NCBI GenBank assembly: GCA_016880505.1
Contig: JAEHDI010000031.1
Location: 1-6,261 of the forward strand
Length of the DNA: 6,261 bases
Direction of reading: 5' to 3'
From: Bryobacterales bacterium
GTDB taxonomy: Bacteria > Acidobacteriota > Terriglobia > Bryobacterales > Bryobacteraceae
Part shown: positions 1 to 5,575 of the stretch, in pieces
How the letters are laid out: every line of letters starts with the position of its first letter
Position numbering within the stretch: the first letter of the stretch is position 1
Program-made: the position numbers and the translations under genes
The notes under the pieces: model-generated
What the model was told of the DNA's origin: nothing
What the model saw: only the letters and a program-made list of their open reading frames with translations
The model's database searches: none

Positions 1-1
1 G

Positions 2-670
2 TCGATCGTTGCCGCGGGAGGCAGCGGTCTGGCGGTGCGGACGGAAGCGGCGACGTCGCGGTCGCTGCCGACAACAATCGCTGGCACCACGGTACGGGTG
101 GTGGATTCCACGGGGGTCGAGCGGTTAGCGCCCCTGTTCTTTGTTTCACCACAGCAGGTTAACTACGTCCTACCGGCCGGCACGACTCCGGGGCTGGCAA
201 GAGTGACCGTTACAAGCGGTGACGGGACGGTCTCGGCTGGGACGGCGCAGGTGGAAGCGGTGGCTCCGTCGCTGTTCACGGCAAATGCGAGCGGCTTAGG
301 CGTTGCAGCGGCGGTAGCGACACGTGTGAAAGCGGACGGATCGCAATCGAGCGAGGTCGTGTTTCAGTGTGTCGCCGGTCCCGGAACGTGCGTCGCGAAG
401 CCGATCGACCTGGGAGCGGCGGGAGACCGGGTTTACCTGTTGCTGTTCGGCACGGGAATCCGTGGCCGGAGCGGCTTGCCGGCTGTGCGCCTGACCCTCG
501 ACGGCGCGAATGTTCCGGTCGATTACGCCGGGGCACAGAGCGAGTTCGCGGGACTCGATCAGGTGAACGCCGGACCGATTCCGCGGTCCTTCGCTGGACG
601 TGGGGAAACGGCCGTCGAACTCACTGTGGACGCCAAGCCGGCGAACATCGTGACGATCAGCTTCCAGTAA
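2..670 (+). CDS. C-terminal part of a secreted Solibacter-type protein (TIGR03437-like domain), 5' end outside window
   Basis: The frame is open from base 2, so 222 codons are visible and the true start lies to the left. The GTG at 35 is inside the domain, since residues before it (SIVAAGGSGLAV) already match its usual beginning. The text fits the Ig-like C-terminal domain found in dozens of Solibacter usitatus secreted proteins: 'APLFFVSPQQVNYVLPAGT' near residues 43-61, a VTVTSGDG strand, 'APSLFTANASG', 'LLLFGTGIR', and the closing 'VPVDYAGAQSEFAGLDQVN' block followed by 'IPRSFAGRGETAVELTVD'. In this family the domain usually ends the protein, as here, behind a variable N-terminal part such as beta-propeller or NHL-type repeats that cannot be seen. 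Its function is unknown; an extracellular or surface role is inferred from the family. The gene converges on the oxidoreductase gene with 13 nt between stops and no evident terminator. The family assignment is from remembered motifs and is fairly secure. Confidence 0.88.
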   Translation, partial: SIVAAGGSGLAVRTEAATSRSLPTTIAGTTVRVVDSTGVERLAPLFFVSPQQVNYVLPAGTTPGLARVTVTSGDGTVSAGTAQVEAVAPSLFTANASGLGVAAAVATRVKADGSQSSEVVFQCVAGPGTCVAKPIDLGAAGDRVYLLLFGTGIRGRSGLPAVRLTLDGANVPVDYAGAQSEFAGLDQVNAGPIPRSFAGRGETAVELTVDAKPANIVTISFQ

Positions 671-683
671 AGAAGTCGGCCGC

Positions 684-2024
684 TCAGATGAATTTGTACG
701 CGCCCGGCACAGGCAACGGCGGAACCTCGATGTTCGCTTCGTAGCTCAGTGCTTTCGGCGAAAGGTCGCGCTTGGAGTTCATGATCATGTCCCATGTGAT
801 CTCCAGCCCTGAGTAGGCGGATTCACGGGCCATGATACAGGTCATCGTGCTTTCGGCGACCGCCATGGCGTGGTTAATGTACGGGCCGTCACCGCGAATG
901 CTGTTGACCATCGCGGTGTGTTCCCGAACGTAAGGGTTCTCCATCGGATCGCGGAACCCGCCGCGGACGTCCTGGCCCGAACCGCTACCCATGTCATGAG
1001 CGTTGCTGCGTCCCTTGGTGCCGACGACCAACTCGCTCACGTTCGTCGCGCAGCCTTTCGGGTATTGCCGGCAGTAGCTGGACATGTGGACGCCGTTTGC
1101 GTACTCGAAATCGGCGCTGAGGTGGTCGTAGATGTTCCCGTAGGCGGCTTCCCGCGGCCGCCAGATCGCTCCACCGGAGGCGACAACCTTCTCGGGATGC
1201 GTGCCCATGACCCAGTTACAGACGTCGATGTTGTGCAGATGCTGCTCGACGACCTGGTCCCCGCAGAGCCAGACAAAGGAGTACCAGTTGCGGTTCTGCC
1301 AAACCATCTCGCTCCACTTCGGGTCGCGCTGCCCCTTAGGGCCGGGCCAGCCTCCGCCGAGGAACTGGAGCACGGGGCCGCCGACCCAGTCGGCGTAGGT
1401 CGCGACAACATCGCCGATGGCGCCGTTCTTGATCTTGTCGATCGTTTCCGTGTAGTCGCGGGCGAAGCGTCGCTGCGCTCCCGACATCACCGTCAGCTTA
1501 AGTTCCTCCGATTTTTTCGCCGCGGCCATAAAGCGGTGTACGCCCACTGGATCCGTGCCAAACGGCTTCTCGCAGAAGACGTGCTTCTTGGCTGCGATGC
1601 AGGCCTCGAAGTGCTCCGGGCGGTAACCAGGGGGCGTGGCCAGCATGACGATGTCGACGTCGGAAGCGATGACTTTCTTGTACGCGTCAAAGCCGACGAA
1701 GTGCCGGTCGGGCGGCACTTTAACGCGATCCTGCAGCTTGGGATTCTTTATCTCGTCGCGGATCGACGCCAGCGATTTCTCGAGCCGGTCCTCGAAGATG
1801 TCCCCCATGGCGACAATCTCGACGTTCTCGGTACCCGTCAGGAGATTGACCACCGCTTCTGTGCCGCGGCCGCCACAGCCCACAAGTCCTGCCTTGAGTT
1901 TCTCCTTGCCGGCTCCACGCACAAGCTCGGGCCGGATAATGGTGAATGCAGACGTTCCTGCACCAATCACGCTGGAGTTCTTAAGAAAAGAGCGTCGCGA
2001 CAGACTATCGGAGTTTCTGTTCAT
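684..2024 (-). CDS. Tat-exported Gfo/Idh/MocA family oxidoreductase
   Basis: Encodes 446 residues when started at the ATG at 2024. I prefer this to the in-frame GTG at 2033 because the GTG lies in the ribosome binding site (GAGGTG, 7 nt before the ATG). Residues 9-15 read SRRSFLK, a textbook twin-arginine motif, followed by a short hydrophobic segment (about 18-30), so the folded, cofactor-loaded enzyme is probably exported, as for Zymomonas glucose-fructose oxidoreductase. The Rossmann motif G49-C-G-G-R-G54 follows. EKP at 152-154 is the family signature, with Lys153 expected at the active site. The block W252-LCGDQVVEQHLHNIDVCNW-271 carries the expected catalytic His264; its EQHxHN form is typical, from memory, of a large planctomycete/acidobacterial subfamily. 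The reaction is probably NAD(P)-dependent oxidation or reduction of a sugar, inositol or derivative, with no substrate assignable. GH109-type glycosidases share this fold and a Tat signal and are the main alternative. It is transcribed divergently from the aldolase-esterase cluster. Confidence 0.93.
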   Translation of the reverse strand: MNRNSDSLSRRSFLKNSSVIGAGTSAFTIIRPELVRGAGKEKLKAGLVGCGGRGTEAVVNLLTGTENVEIVAMGDIFEDRLEKSLASIRDEIKNPKLQDRVKVPPDRHFVGFDAYKKVIASDVDIVMLATPPGYRPEHFEACIAAKKHVFCEKPFGTDPVGVHRFMAAAKKSEELKLTVMSGAQRRFARDYTETIDKIKNGAIGDVVATYADWVGGPVLQFLGGGWPGPKGQRDPKWSEMVWQNRNWYSFVWLCGDQVVEQHLHNIDVCNWVMGTHPEKVVASGGAIWRPREAAYGNIYDHLSADFEYANGVHMSSYCRQYPKGCATNVSELVVGTKGRSNAHDMGSGSGQDVRGGFRDPMENPYVREHTAMVNSIRGDGPYINHAMAVAESTMTCIMARESAYSGLEITWDMIMNSKRDLSPKALSYEANIEVPPLPVPGAYKFI

Positions 2025-2031
2025 CCTTCTC

Positions 2032-2036
2032 ACCTC
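2032..2036 (-). promoter_or_regulatory. Ribosome binding site of the oxidoreductase gene
   Basis: On the minus strand GAGGT sits 7 nt before the ATG at 2024. This fixes the start at 2024 and makes the upstream in-frame GTG at 2033 part of the binding site rather than the initiator. A second purine run (AGAAGG) directly abuts the ATG and is too close to serve. Confidence 0.7.
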
Positions 2037-2044
2037 GGACGCCT

Positions 2045-2050
2045 ATTCTA
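2045..2050 (-). promoter_or_regulatory. Candidate -10 element for the oxidoreductase gene
   Basis: The minus strand reads TAGAAT here, five of six matches to the sigma70 -10 consensus. It would start transcription roughly 14 nt before the ATG, leaving a short leader that includes the ribosome binding site. No good -35 hexamer is found 16-18 nt upstream (GGCACT at best), so a real promoter here would need an activator or other contacts. Weak call. Confidence 0.25.
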
Positions 2051-2051
2051 T

Positions 2052-2069
2052 CTCCTACCGGTATGGGAG
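2052..2069. repeat. Imperfect inverted repeat in the divergent intergenic region (possible operator)
   Basis: An 8-bp perfect palindrome, TACCGGTA (2056-2063), is flanked by CTCC on the left and GGAG on the right, offset by two bases (TG). It lies immediately upstream of the candidate leftward -10 element, where a bound regulator could affect the oxidoreductase gene. The palindrome is visible; regulatory use is inferred, and no regulator gene lies in the window. Confidence 0.3.
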
Positions 2070-2086
2070 TGCCCGGACCCGCAGCG

Positions 2087-2096
2087 AATTGCAATT
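2087..2096. repeat. 10-bp perfect palindrome AATTGCAATT
   Basis: A self-complementary 10-mer in the middle of the divergent intergenic region. It is AT-rich against the GC-rich surroundings, which makes it stand out as a possible protein-binding site or promoter element: TTGCAA at 2089-2094 could serve as a poor -35. A palindrome of this length can occur by chance. Confidence 0.25.
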
Positions 2097-2100
2097 TGGG

Positions 2101-2129
2101 TTTCCGGCTCAGGGCGACTGAGCGACAAT
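2101..2129 (+). promoter_or_regulatory. Weak candidate promoter for the aldolase-esterase cluster
   Basis: TTTCCG (2101-2106) and GACAAT (2124-2129) are separated by 17 bases, with three and four matches to the -35 and -10 consensus respectively. This is the best pair I can see upstream of the aldolase gene and would give a leader of about 35 nt. The match is poor, so treat it only as the likely promoter neighbourhood. Confidence 0.2.
2107..2123. repeat. Inverted repeat GCTCAG-N5-CTGAGC
   Basis: Two perfect 6-bp arms separated by GGCGA, between the candidate rightward -35 and -10 elements. It could be an operator half-site pair. As an RNA hairpin it is short and has no T run, so it is not a convincing terminator. 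Confidence 0.3.
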
Positions 2130-2155
2130 AGAACTTTGCTTTCTTGGCGGTGGCG

Positions 2156-2161
2156 AGGAGG
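2156..2161 (+). promoter_or_regulatory. Ribosome binding site of the DapA-fold gene
   Basis: AGGAGG lies 9 nt before the ATG at 2171. It decides the start: the longer reading from the TTG at 2144 would place this perfect Shine-Dalgarno sequence inside the coding region. Confidence 0.8.
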
Positions 2162-2170
2162 CAGACGGCG

Positions 2171-3073
2171 ATGATCCAGGGCGTGAACATTGCGGCCGTG
2201 ACGCCCCGGCGCGCGAATGCGGACGGCGTGGACCTTGGGGCGACGCTGGAACTGGTCGATTTCCTATGCGACAAGGGAGCGGGCGGCATAGCGCTGCTCG
2301 GTTCGACCGGCGAGTTTTCCCATTTCGACCTGGAGCAGCGGCTGCATCTGATCCAGTTTGGCGTGAAGCGAAGCCGGGCGCCGGTCCTCGTCAACGTGTC
2401 GCACTCCTATCTGGACGGGGCGCTGGCACTGGCGCGTGGGGCCGCCTCGTATGGAGCAGCCGCCTTGCTGCTGATGCCACCGATCTTCTTCCGCTACCCG
2501 CAGGAGGACATCCGGACGTTCTATCAGGAGTTCGCGCGCGATCTCGGCGTCTCTGTGCCGGTCTTTCTTTACAACGTGCCGCTTTTTACGAGCGAGATCG
2601 CGTGTGAAACGGCGGCGGGTCTGCTAGCCGAGGGCCACTTTGCCGGCATCAAAGACTCCAGTGGAGAAATCGAGTACATCCAACGAATGATCGCTCTCAA
2701 GCAGCAACGGCCACTGACCGTTCTGGTGGGCAACGACAAGATCTTTACGGCCGCCAGAACCGCCGGCGCCGATGGCGTCGTTTCCGGTGTCGGTTGTGCG
2801 CTGCCGGAGCTGATGGTGGGTCTCGACAGGGCCATCCTTTCCGGCGACACGACGCAGAGAGACCGGTTGGACCTCCGACTTCAAGAGTTCATCGATTGGA
2901 TCGATTCTTTCCCGGTGCCCATCGGCGTCCGGGAGGCGGTTGCCCTGCGCGGGCTGGAGACTGGCCCGCATGCGACTCCGCTCGGTGAGAGAACGCAACG
3001 GCGGCTCGCCGAATTCAGGGAGTGGTTTCAGGGCTGGCTTCCCGGGATGCTGAAGGAGGCTTCGCGTGCGTAA
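2171..3073 (+). CDS. DapA/N-acetylneuraminate lyase superfamily aldolase or synthase
   Basis: Encodes 300 residues, the normal size for this TIM-barrel family. The start at 2171 is set by AGGAGG 9 nt upstream. Visible landmarks: G44-S-T-G-E48, the pyruvate-carboxylate-binding loop; Y134-N-V-P137, with Tyr134 as catalytic tyrosine; and G159-I-K-D-S-S164, where Lys161 is the Schiff-base lysine. The family condenses or cleaves pyruvate with an aldehyde in the cytoplasm. It is probably not true dihydrodipicolinate synthase (DapA): the residue matching E. coli Arg138, which binds the semialdehyde carboxylate, is Phe139 (YNVPLFTS instead of YNVPSRTG), and the position of E. coli Tyr107 is Phe107 (PPIFFRYP). 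Related families include sialic acid lyase, 2-keto-3-deoxy sugar acid aldolases and keto-deoxyglucarate dehydratase. It is first in a rightward cluster, divergent from a sugar-type dehydrogenase, and overlaps the esterase gene by 8 nt. This supports a catabolic rather than lysine-biosynthetic role, but the substrate is unknown. Confidence 0.93.
   Translation: MIQGVNIAAVTPRRANADGVDLGATLELVDFLCDKGAGGIALLGSTGEFSHFDLEQRLHLIQFGVKRSRAPVLVNVSHSYLDGALALARGAASYGAAALLLMPPIFFRYPQEDIRTFYQEFARDLGVSVPVFLYNVPLFTSEIACETAAGLLAEGHFAGIKDSSGEIEYIQRMIALKQQRPLTVLVGNDKIFTAARTAGADGVVSGVGCALPELMVGLDRAILSGDTTQRDRLDLRLQEFIDWIDSFPVPIGVREAVALRGLETGPHATPLGERTQRRLAEFREWFQGWLPGMLKEASRA
3053..3059 (+). promoter_or_regulatory. 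Ribosome binding site of the esterase gene, inside the end of the DapA-fold gene
   Basis: AAGGAGG lies 6 nt before the GTG at 3066 and within the last codons of the upstream gene. The strong site supports the GTG start and the 8-nt gene overlap, and suggests translational coupling. Confidence 0.8.
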
Positions 3074-4715
3074 GGGGCTTCTGATTCTTCTGTTGGGGAC
3101 GGCGCTCTCAGCCCAGGTCCTTGTCCCCGGTCCACAGGCCGCCGTCTTCCTGTCGGGGGTTGACGATTCAGATCAGCCTTACGGGCTGTACGTGCCGAAG
3201 AGCTACGACGCTTCGAAGAAGTATCCGCTGGTCATCAGTCTTCACGGGGCGTGGTCGAATCATCGTGTGAACCTCCGCCGTGTATTCGGCAAAGGCAACC
3301 GCCCGGGCGAGTCCGACGCGGAGGCCACCCGGTACTTCCCGCCGCTTCGTGATGTCGATTTCATCGTGGCCTCGCCGTTCGCCCGCGGCACCATGGGTTA
3401 CATGGGAATCGCTGAGCGGGACGTGTATGACGTGCTGGCCGACGTGAAGAAACGATTCTCGATCGACGAGGATCGGATTTATCTGACAGGCCTGTCAATG
3501 GGCGGCGGCGGCACGCTTTGGCTCGCTCTCTCGCGGCCGGACATCTGGGCGGCGATCGCTCCGGTTTGCCCGTCGATCGCACAAGGCACTCAAGAACTGG
3601 CTGGGAACGCGCTTCATCTGCCAGTGAAGCTGTTTCACGGCGACATCGACACTGCGGTTCCCGTAGACGTCTCGCGGACCTGGCACAAGCTGTTGCTCGG
3701 CCTCGGCGTGAAGGCTGAATACGTCGAGTATCCGGGCGTCAAGCACAATTCCTGGGACAACGCCTATAAAGACGGTGCAATCTTCGACTGGTTCGCACAG
3801 TTCCGGAGGAATCGCTTCCCGGACCGCGTGCGATTCGCTACCAGGTTTTACAAGTACAGTTCTGCGTACTGGGTACGGATCGACGGACTGACTACTGGGG
3901 AACTCGCGACCATCGATGCGAAGTTTACGGACAAAAACCGGATCGAGATCGACACCGCGCAGGTGGACGGTTTCACACTGCAACTCGCCGGGCATCCGAT
4001 GTTCGAGCCCGGCAGGCCAGTTTCGGTGAAGCTCGACGGCGCGGAACTGGCGGCCGAGGGCACGGAGTCCGTATCGTTCCGCTCCTCTCGGGGCGTCTGG
4101 CAGGCCGGCCAGTACGAGCAACCCACAGGCGGCAAGCGAACCGGCGTGGAAGGTCCGATCCGGGAAGTCGTCAGCGGCCGTCATCTCTACATCTACGGCA
4201 CGATCGATTCGCCCGGCAGAGAAGAACTCGAACAACGGCGCACGGTTTCGTCCTTCGCCTCCGACTGGCAGGGACCGAGCGCACGGCTCGCGCTATGGCT
4301 GCGCTCAGTTGCCGACAAAGAGGCGACCGACGCCGATCTTTACGGGGCGAACCTGGTGCTGTTTGGAACGAAGGAGACGAACGCGCTGATCGCCCGCTAC
4401 TCAACCTTCTTTCCGCTCGAACTAAATGCCGGCGGCGCCGACTACGGACTGGTCTTTGTGGCGCCTGTGGGCGACCGGCTCGTGCTCGTGAATTCTGGCC
4501 TTCCTTGGTGGACCGGGGCGGACCGTGCGAAACGTCCCGGACTCCGGTACCTGTGGTCGCCCTATCAAGTCTTGCTCAGTTTTGGAGATTTCATTTTGTT
4601 CAAGGGGTCACTCGAGAATGTGGTCGCCGAGGGAAACTTTACACGCTCATGGAAGGTGCCGCCGGAGGCCGCTGAAAAGATGGAGGCCACCGGAGCGGTG
4701 AAAGTCTTACGATGA
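3066..4715 (+). CDS. Secreted alpha/beta-hydrolase (esterase/peptidase-like) with long C-terminal extension
   Basis: Encodes 549 residues from a GTG start supported by AAGGAGG 6 nt upstream. Residues 1-16 (MRKGLLILLLGTALSA) form a signal peptide, probably cleaved after Ala16. The alpha/beta-hydrolase domain spans roughly 36-250: 'YPLVISLHGAWSNH' (53-66) supplies the oxyanion region, G142-L-S144-M-G the nucleophile elbow with Ser144, H191-GDID195-TAVP the acid loop with Asp195, and P223-GVKH227-NSWD the catalytic His227. This order and spacing resembles PHB-depolymerase-like, dienelactone-hydrolase-like and S9-like esterases. Residues about 265-549 form an extension: a short beta-rich part ('YWVRIDGL', 'FTLQLAG') and then a segment with 'NLVLFGTKETN' and 'GADYGLVFVAP' that I remember from other exported hydrolases of this type but cannot name. 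It probably removes acyl or aryl esters from a carbohydrate or plant-derived substrate outside the cytoplasm; the exact substrate is not readable. It overlaps its neighbours by 8 nt (upstream) and 4 nt (downstream). Confidence 0.9.
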   Translation: MRKGLLILLLGTALSAQVLVPGPQAAVFLSGVDDSDQPYGLYVPKSYDASKKYPLVISLHGAWSNHRVNLRRVFGKGNRPGESDAEATRYFPPLRDVDFIVASPFARGTMGYMGIAERDVYDVLADVKKRFSIDEDRIYLTGLSMGGGGTLWLALSRPDIWAAIAPVCPSIAQGTQELAGNALHLPVKLFHGDIDTAVPVDVSRTWHKLLLGLGVKAEYVEYPGVKHNSWDNAYKDGAIFDWFAQFRRNRFPDRVRFATRFYKYSSAYWVRIDGLTTGELATIDAKFTDKNRIEIDTAQVDGFTLQLAGHPMFEPGRPVSVKLDGAELAAEGTESVSFRSSRGVWQAGQYEQPTGGKRTGVEGPIREVVSGRHLYIYGTIDSPGREELEQRRTVSSFASDWQGPSARLALWLRSVADKEATDADLYGANLVLFGTKETNALIARYSTFFPLELNAGGADYGLVFVAPVGDRLVLVNSGLPWWTGADRAKRPGLRYLWSPYQVLLSFGDFILFKGSLENVVAEGNFTRSWKVPPEAAEKMEATGAVKVLR

Positions 4716-4834
4716 ACAACACGATCGGTCAATTCCGCCGTGCCGGTCATGAGCTTGCCCGCTGGATCGCGGATTACCGGCTATCGCTCACGACGCCAGA
4801 GCGGAGTGAAGCCGCCATGATCGAGGTTGCGTAA
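4712..4834 (+). pseudogene. 40-codon ORF resembling the extreme N-terminus of a group II PLP decarboxylase (probable gene remnant)
   Basis: The ATG overlaps the esterase stop as ATGA, the classic coupled arrangement, and the frame runs 40 codons to TAA at 4832-4834. Residues 7-23 (QFRRAGHELARWIADYR) look like the first helix of aromatic-amino-acid/tyrosine-type PLP decarboxylases, which commonly begin with an 'EFRRxGHxxVDWIADYL' pattern. The similarity then stops: the expected 'PV..V.PG' segment is absent and the rest (LSLTTPERSEAAMIEVA) is unfamiliar. No decarboxylase body, including the PLP lysine region, follows in any frame before the next gene. I therefore read it as the stump of a once full-length operon gene cut off by a deletion or insertion near 4780. 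It could instead be a genuine small protein. It is in the same frame as the next gene and separated from it by the stop and 24 nt. No strong ribosome binding site precedes it. Confidence 0.4.
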
Positions 4835-4843
4835 TCGCACCAT

Positions 4844-4854
4844 GGAGGCCGGAG
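4844..4854 (+). promoter_or_regulatory. Ribosome binding site region of the membrane-protein gene
   Basis: GGAGG (4844-4848) lies 10 nt and GGAG (4851-4854) lies 4 nt before the GTG at 4859. The in-frame stop at 4832-4834 and the absence of another start codon between it and 4859 make this GTG the earliest possible initiator. Confidence 0.55.
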
Positions 4855-4858
4855 ATCC

Positions 4859-5545
4859 GTGTTCCAAGAACTTCTGCCGCTGCTGGCCGCTCTCGCGATC
4901 GCAGCCATCGTCTACACAGTGCGGGAGATCCACCGGCGGCGATTCACGGTCCGTCCTCCACTGCCCGATCTGACATTGCGCGAAGGCTGGGAGTTGTGGC
5001 GGCGAGCCGGTGCGCAGCATCCTGACATAAGGTTCTTTCCGGCAGACGCAGCGCTGACCGACGGAGTCGCCGCAGAGATGGAGCGGGCGCTCCCGGCCGC
5101 GGAGGCCGGCATTTCCGGCGCGGATCACCCCAGGCAGGCTGTCCGCCGTTCGATCCTCGAAAACGCCGGAGTCGCGCTCCACCTTGAAGCGATCATCGGG
5201 CTGGGAGAAGAGGAAAGAAAAGCCCTGCTCAAGGGTTACCGGGAGGGAATGGAGGGGCTGCTCCAGAACGCGTGGCGTTTGTCGGTCCAGCGGTGGATCC
5301 TTCTGCGGTTCTACGGCCGGCTCAAGTTCGACGATGCCGTTCCCGACGACTGGTTCCAGCATTACATGCGCGTGGCCAGGCCGTACATCCGGGAGAAGGT
5401 GAGGCTGGCGCGGGAACATGTACTCGAGCGCAATGAAGGATCGGGCCAGTTCGCGCAGGTCTACGATCAACTCCTACACCAGCTTGCCGAAGACACGCTG
5501 AAGATCCGGCCAAAACGCCGCTTCGTCGCGCCGGACTTGTCGTAA
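4859..5545 (+). CDS. Small membrane-anchored protein of unknown function
   Basis: Encodes 228 residues from a GTG start. Residues 5-21 (LLPLLAALAIAAIVYTV) form one hydrophobic segment, followed at once by a basic patch (REIHRRR, 22-28). With the acidic N-terminal tip, the positive-inside rule places the rest of the protein in the cytoplasm. The remainder is charged and mostly helical in appearance, with a conspicuous run of acidic/basic alternation around 115-140 ('GLGEEERKALLKGYREGMEG') and aromatic-rich stretches ('QRWILLRFYGRL', 'DDWFQHYMRV'). I recognise no catalytic motif, nucleotide-binding loop or metal site, and no known family. It lies 24 nt after the decarboxylase-like fragment on the same strand and may share the upstream transcript. 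It is unlike the metabolic genes before it and could be an independent gene left next to them. Coding reality rests on the ribosome binding site, the length and the coherent membrane-anchor architecture. Confidence 0.75.
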   Translation: MFQELLPLLAALAIAAIVYTVREIHRRRFTVRPPLPDLTLREGWELWRRAGAQHPDIRFFPADAALTDGVAAEMERALPAAEAGISGADHPRQAVRRSILENAGVALHLEAIIGLGEEERKALLKGYREGMEGLLQNAWRLSVQRWILLRFYGRLKFDDAVPDDWFQHYMRVARPYIREKVRLAREHVLERNEGSGQFAQVYDQLLHQLAEDTLKIRPKRRFVAPDLS

Positions 5546-5575
5546 AAGCGATCCTGTCGCGCGTATCTTGGCGCC

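Noticed and set aside
35..37. GTG as the start of the left-edge gene
   Set aside because: The frame is open to base 2 and residues before the GTG already match the conserved domain, so the gene begins outside the window.
671..683. Terminator between the left-edge gene and the oxidoreductase gene
   Set aside because: Thirteen bases holding only a CGGCCG palindrome cannot form a credible intrinsic terminator.
2144..2146. TTG start for the DapA-fold gene
   Set aside because: A perfect AGGAGG lies downstream of it and is well placed for the ATG at 2171.
870..2174. A 434-codon plus-strand ORF opposite the oxidoreductase gene
   Set aside because: Its translation is a V/D/R-rich shadow with no recognisable domain, while the minus strand encodes a clear family member. 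Long antisense frames are expected in GC-rich genes.
3495..4235. A 246-codon minus-strand ORF opposite the esterase gene
   Set aside because: It lies inside a well-supported hydrolase with an intact Ser-Asp-His triad, and its translation shows no recognisable protein.
4781..5470. A 229-codon minus-strand ORF opposite the membrane-protein gene
   Set aside because: It has no domain, signal or ribosome binding site logic. The plus-strand frame has a coherent start, membrane anchor and stop, although neither product has a known family, so this carries some residual doubt.
5546..5575. Possible bidirectional terminator between the two convergent genes
   Set aside because: Only a 4-bp stem (GCGA/TCGC, 5548-5560) with a 5-nt loop and no T run is visible, which is too weak to call.
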